Below, piece after piece: positions 6,168-7,549 of a stretch of DNA of 7,549 nucleotides. This DNA is from Rudaea sp. GTDB taxonomy: Bacteria; Pseudomonadota; Gammaproteobacteria; Xanthomonadales; Rhodanobacteraceae. A model generated the notes under the pieces. The model saw nothing but the letters and a program-made list of their open reading frames with translations, made no database searches and was not told the DNA's origin. How positions within the stretch are numbered: position 1 is the stretch's first letter; each line of letters starts with the position of its first letter. The stretch lies in NCBI GenBank assembly GCA_025934455.1, contig JAICYA010000087.1, positions 1-7,549 on the forward strand, given 5' to 3'. The position numbers and the translations under genes were made by a program.

Positions 6168-6199
6168 CGCAGGCGCAGGATTCAAATCTTGCGCCTGCG
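6168..6199. terminator. 14-bp hairpin between convergent genes, likely shared transcript end
   Basis: Bases 6168-6181 and 6186-6199 pair over 14 positions (core CGCAGGCGC with GCGCCTGCG, one G-U pair) around a TCAA tetraloop. It starts 7 bases after the cysK stop. The minus-strand TGA of the small membrane protein (6182-6184) sits in the loop, so the hairpin overlaps that gene's last codons. Neither strand has a T-tract after it, so it is either a weak terminator or a 3'-end-protecting stem. Confidence 0.45.
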
Positions 6200-6433
6200 G
6201 TTCCGCGCAATCCCGTAAATGCTCACAAGTAGCCAGGCCAGCTCCATCAAAACTGCCGACAGGTTGAACGCGTAAAGCAGCGACACCAGCACAAGCACCG
6301 CGCCGAGCGCATTGAGCAACTGGTACGGCAGTGCGTTGCCGTGCACGCGTCCGGCCTGCAGCAGGAAATACGCGAGCAGGATCAGGACGACGCCGAGCAA
6401 ACCAATCGCGTCGGGCCAGTGCAAATGGATCAT
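6182..6433 (-). CDS. Small three-helix inner-membrane protein (CBU_0592-like)
   Basis: An 83-residue hydrophobic protein with three probable membrane helices: about residues 8-26 (IGLLGVVLILLAYFLLQAG), 35-54 (LPYQLLNALGAVLVLVSLLY) and 58-76 (LSAVLMELAWLLVSIYGIA), followed by a basic tail (RNRRRKI) that likely faces the cytoplasm. The pattern resembles the small CBU_0592-type domain found as stand-alone membrane proteins in proteobacteria. The family's function is unknown and none is proposed. Its ATG overlaps the rlmB stop in an ATGA (6430-6433), and no good Shine-Dalgarno precedes it, so its translation is probably coupled to rlmB. It ends in the loop of the convergent hairpin. Confidence 0.8.
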   Translation of the reverse strand: MIHLHWPDAIGLLGVVLILLAYFLLQAGRVHGNALPYQLLNALGAVLVLVSLLYAFNLSAVLMELAWLLVSIYGIARNRRRKI

Positions 6434-7176
6434 GATTTGATTCCGCGCTGCCGCAGCGCTTCGAACAGGACAACGCCGGTCGCGACCGATACGTTGAGGC
6501 TCTCGACGCTGCCGCGCATCGGAATCTTTGCGAGATAGTCGCAGGATTCACGCGTGAGCCGGCGCATGCCCTCGCCTTCACTGCCCAGCACAATGGCGAG
6601 CGGACCTTTCAGATCGAGGCTGTAGAAATCCTGCGGCGCGTCGCCGGCCAAGCCGGCCAGCCACACGCCCTGTTGCTTCAATGCCTTGAGCGTACGCGCG
6701 AGGTTCGTCACCGCGAAAAATGCGATGCGGTCTGCCGCACCGGCCGACGCCTTGCGCACCGTTGGCGTGATGCCGGCCGCCTTGTCCTTGGGCACGATGA
6801 CAGCGGTGACGCCCGCGGCTTCTGCGCTGCGCAGGCAGGCACCGAGGTTGTGCGGATCGGTCACCCCGTCGAGTACGAGCAGCAACGCATCGGCGCCGGC
6901 CTTTTCGACCAGTGCAGTCAACTCGCTTTCCGACCGTGGTGGCGGCGTGCGGTAGCGCGCGACCGCGCCCTGATGGCGCGCGCCGCCGGTCATCTTGTCC
7001 AGCGCCGCCTTGTCGCGCGCATGCGGCTTGAGGCCGGCCTCGCGCGCATGGTCCGACAATTCCTTCAGGCGCGCGTTGTGGCTGTCGCTCTCGAAATACA
7101 GTTCGAGGATGTTGCCGGGATCGTGCGTGAGCGCCGCTTCGATCGCGTGGATGCCGTAGATCAGCTCGCCGCTCAT
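6430..7176 (-). CDS. rlmB: 23S rRNA (guanosine(2251)-2'-O)-methyltransferase RlmB
   Basis: A SPOUT (TrmH) family enzyme that transfers a methyl group from S-adenosylmethionine to the ribose of G2251 in the peptidyl-transferase P loop of 23S rRNA. It has 248 residues (E. coli RlmB has 243). The N-terminal substrate-binding region begins with IYGIHAIEAAL. The three SPOUT motifs follow: NLGACLRSAEAAGV (110-123) with the catalytic-type arginine R116, IVLGSEGEGM (195-204), and SLNVSVATGVVLFEA (226-240), which builds the knotted cofactor site. ATG 7176 overlaps the TGA of the RNase R frame (ATGA) and has AGGAAG five bases upstream. The rnr-rlmB order is the one known from E. coli. The homologue TrmH (tRNA Gm18) is less likely given this context and the RlmB-like N-terminus. 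Confidence 0.95.
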   Translation of the reverse strand: MSGELIYGIHAIEAALTHDPGNILELYFESDSHNARLKELSDHAREAGLKPHARDKAALDKMTGGARHQGAVARYRTPPPRSESELTALVEKAGADALLLVLDGVTDPHNLGACLRSAEAAGVTAVIVPKDKAAGITPTVRKASAGAADRIAFFAVTNLARTLKALKQQGVWLAGLAGDAPQDFYSLDLKGPLAIVLGSEGEGMRRLTRESCDYLAKIPMRGSVESLNVSVATGVVLFEALRQRGIKS

Positions 7177-7463
7177 TTGTTCTTCCTGCCGCGTTCCTCG
7201 GTCGCCAACCTGAAATCGATCTTGCGATCCTCCAGGCTGGCGCGCAGCACCTGCACGCGCACCGCATCGCCGAGACGGAATTTCAACCCGCGCCGTTCAC
7301 CCGTGAGCAGGTGTCGCACCGGATCGAAATGGTAGTAGTCGTTCGGCAATTGCGTGATGTGCACGAGACCCGACACTTGGGATTCGGACAGTTCCACGAA
7401 CAGGCCGAACGAGGTCACGCCGGAAACCACGCCGTCGAATTCGCTGCCGACGTGCTTTTCCAT
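7173..7463 (-). CDS. rnr: C-terminal S1 RNA-binding fragment of RNase R, separated by an amber codon
   Basis: A 96-residue open frame that matches the S1 domain at the end of RNase R: EFDGVVSGVTSFGLFVEL, GLVHITQLPNDYYHFD, FRLGDAVRVQVLRASLEDRKIDF, then a short basic tail (RGRKNK) much shorter than the long Lys-rich tail of E. coli RNase R. It is in the same frame as the RNase R sequence to its right, interrupted only by TAG at 7473-7475. ATG 7463 lies 9 bases after that stop and has no clear Shine-Dalgarno; a terminating ribosome could restart there. If translated alone it would be a stand-alone S1 protein able to bind RNA. It could equally be unexpressed, or the TAG could be a sequence error. 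Confidence 0.7.
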   Translation of the reverse strand: MEKHVGSEFDGVVSGVTSFGLFVELSESQVSGLVHITQLPNDYYHFDPVRHLLTGERRGLKFRLGDAVRVQVLRASLEDRKIDFRLATEERGRKNK

Positions 7464-7549
7464 CCACGCGCACTAGAAGCGCTCGTCGACATCCCGCTCG
7501 GCGTCCTCGGCGCGCCGCTCGCGATGCGAGCAGTGCACGGCCATCGACG
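7173..7549 (-). pseudogene. rnr: RNase R 3' end interrupted by an in-frame TAG (right edge partial)
   Basis: RNase R is a processive 3'-5' exoribonuclease (two cold-shock domains, RNB domain, S1 domain) that degrades structured RNA and takes part in rRNA quality control and trans-translation. Only its end is in the window. Reading leftward from the right edge, 7547-7476 encodes MAVHCSHRERRAEDAERD and VDERF, which aligns with E. coli GEHCSMAERRADEATRDV at the end of the nuclease part. TAG then stands at 7473-7475, where the E. coli pattern DWLKCDFM suggests Lys before Cys, and CAWMEKHVGSEF continues into the S1 domain in the same frame. No frameshift is needed: a single base change (AAG or TAC to TAG) explains it. 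The upstream part of the gene is not visible, so I cannot tell whether it carries other damage. Alternatives are a functional S1-less enzyme, readthrough, or an assembly error. Confidence 0.7.

Noticed and set aside
6445..6459. GCGCTG-CCG-CAGCGC inverted repeat near the rlmB 3' end
   Set aside because: It lies within the rlmB coding sequence (LRQRG codons) and has no T-tract; most likely incidental.
7473..7475. TAG decoded as pyrrolysine or another special amino acid
   Set aside because: RNase R has no known recoded residue, the site is not catalytic, and nothing in the window suggests a suppressor tRNA.
1..7549. CRISPR array, defence island, prophage or insertion sequence
   Set aside because: No spaced direct repeats, transposase, integrase or terminal inverted repeats were seen on either strand.

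Overview
The window is GC-rich, densely packed chromosomal DNA. The core-gene sequences (ThrS, RNase T, RlmB, RNase R), the rnr-rlmB order and the large secreted M14 peptidase point to a gammaproteobacterium, most likely of the Xanthomonadales (Lysobacteraceae/Rhodanobacteraceae type). The taxonomic call is inference from remembered protein similarity, not from a search. I see no phage, insertion sequence, CRISPR array, tRNA or rRNA.

Layout. On the minus strand, 986 to the left edge is the first half of thrS (threonyl-tRNA synthetase). Bases 987-1295 form a divergent intergenic region with three strong hairpins and two tiny Thr-codon-containing ORFs that look like a thrS leader. On the plus strand follow a secreted M14-family zinc carboxypeptidase (1296-4034), rnt (RNase T, 4081-4710), a small FmdB-type zinc-ribbon protein (4742-5023), a 186-base regulatory gap with a perfect 18-bp palindrome and a candidate leader peptide, and a CysK-type cysteine synthase (5210-6160). 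A 14-bp hairpin at 6168-6199 separates it from a convergent minus-strand operon, read right to left: the end of rnr (RNase R), rlmB (23S rRNA Gm2251 methyltransferase) and a three-helix small membrane protein. Both junctions in that operon are 4-base ATGA stop/start overlaps.

How the genes fit together. Most of the window is RNA metabolism and translation: ThrS charges tRNA, RNase T trims tRNA and rRNA 3' ends, RNase R degrades structured RNA, and RlmB methylates the ribosomal P loop. Cysteine synthase and the peptidase are metabolic and scavenging functions.

The strongest anomaly is an in-frame amber codon (TAG, 7473-7475) that cuts RNase R between its nuclease part and its C-terminal S1 RNA-binding domain. 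The S1 piece stays open and has an ATG 9 bases after the stop. Other points of interest are the thrS leader (terminator-like hairpin with U-tract, plus a 21-codon ORF with tandem Thr codons overlapping an SD-less thrS start), two promoters whose predicted start sites fall on an ATG (leaderless architecture, at rnt and at a small ORF before cysK), and the palindrome abutting the -35 box upstream of cysK. I found no clear candidate for an entirely new multigene system.
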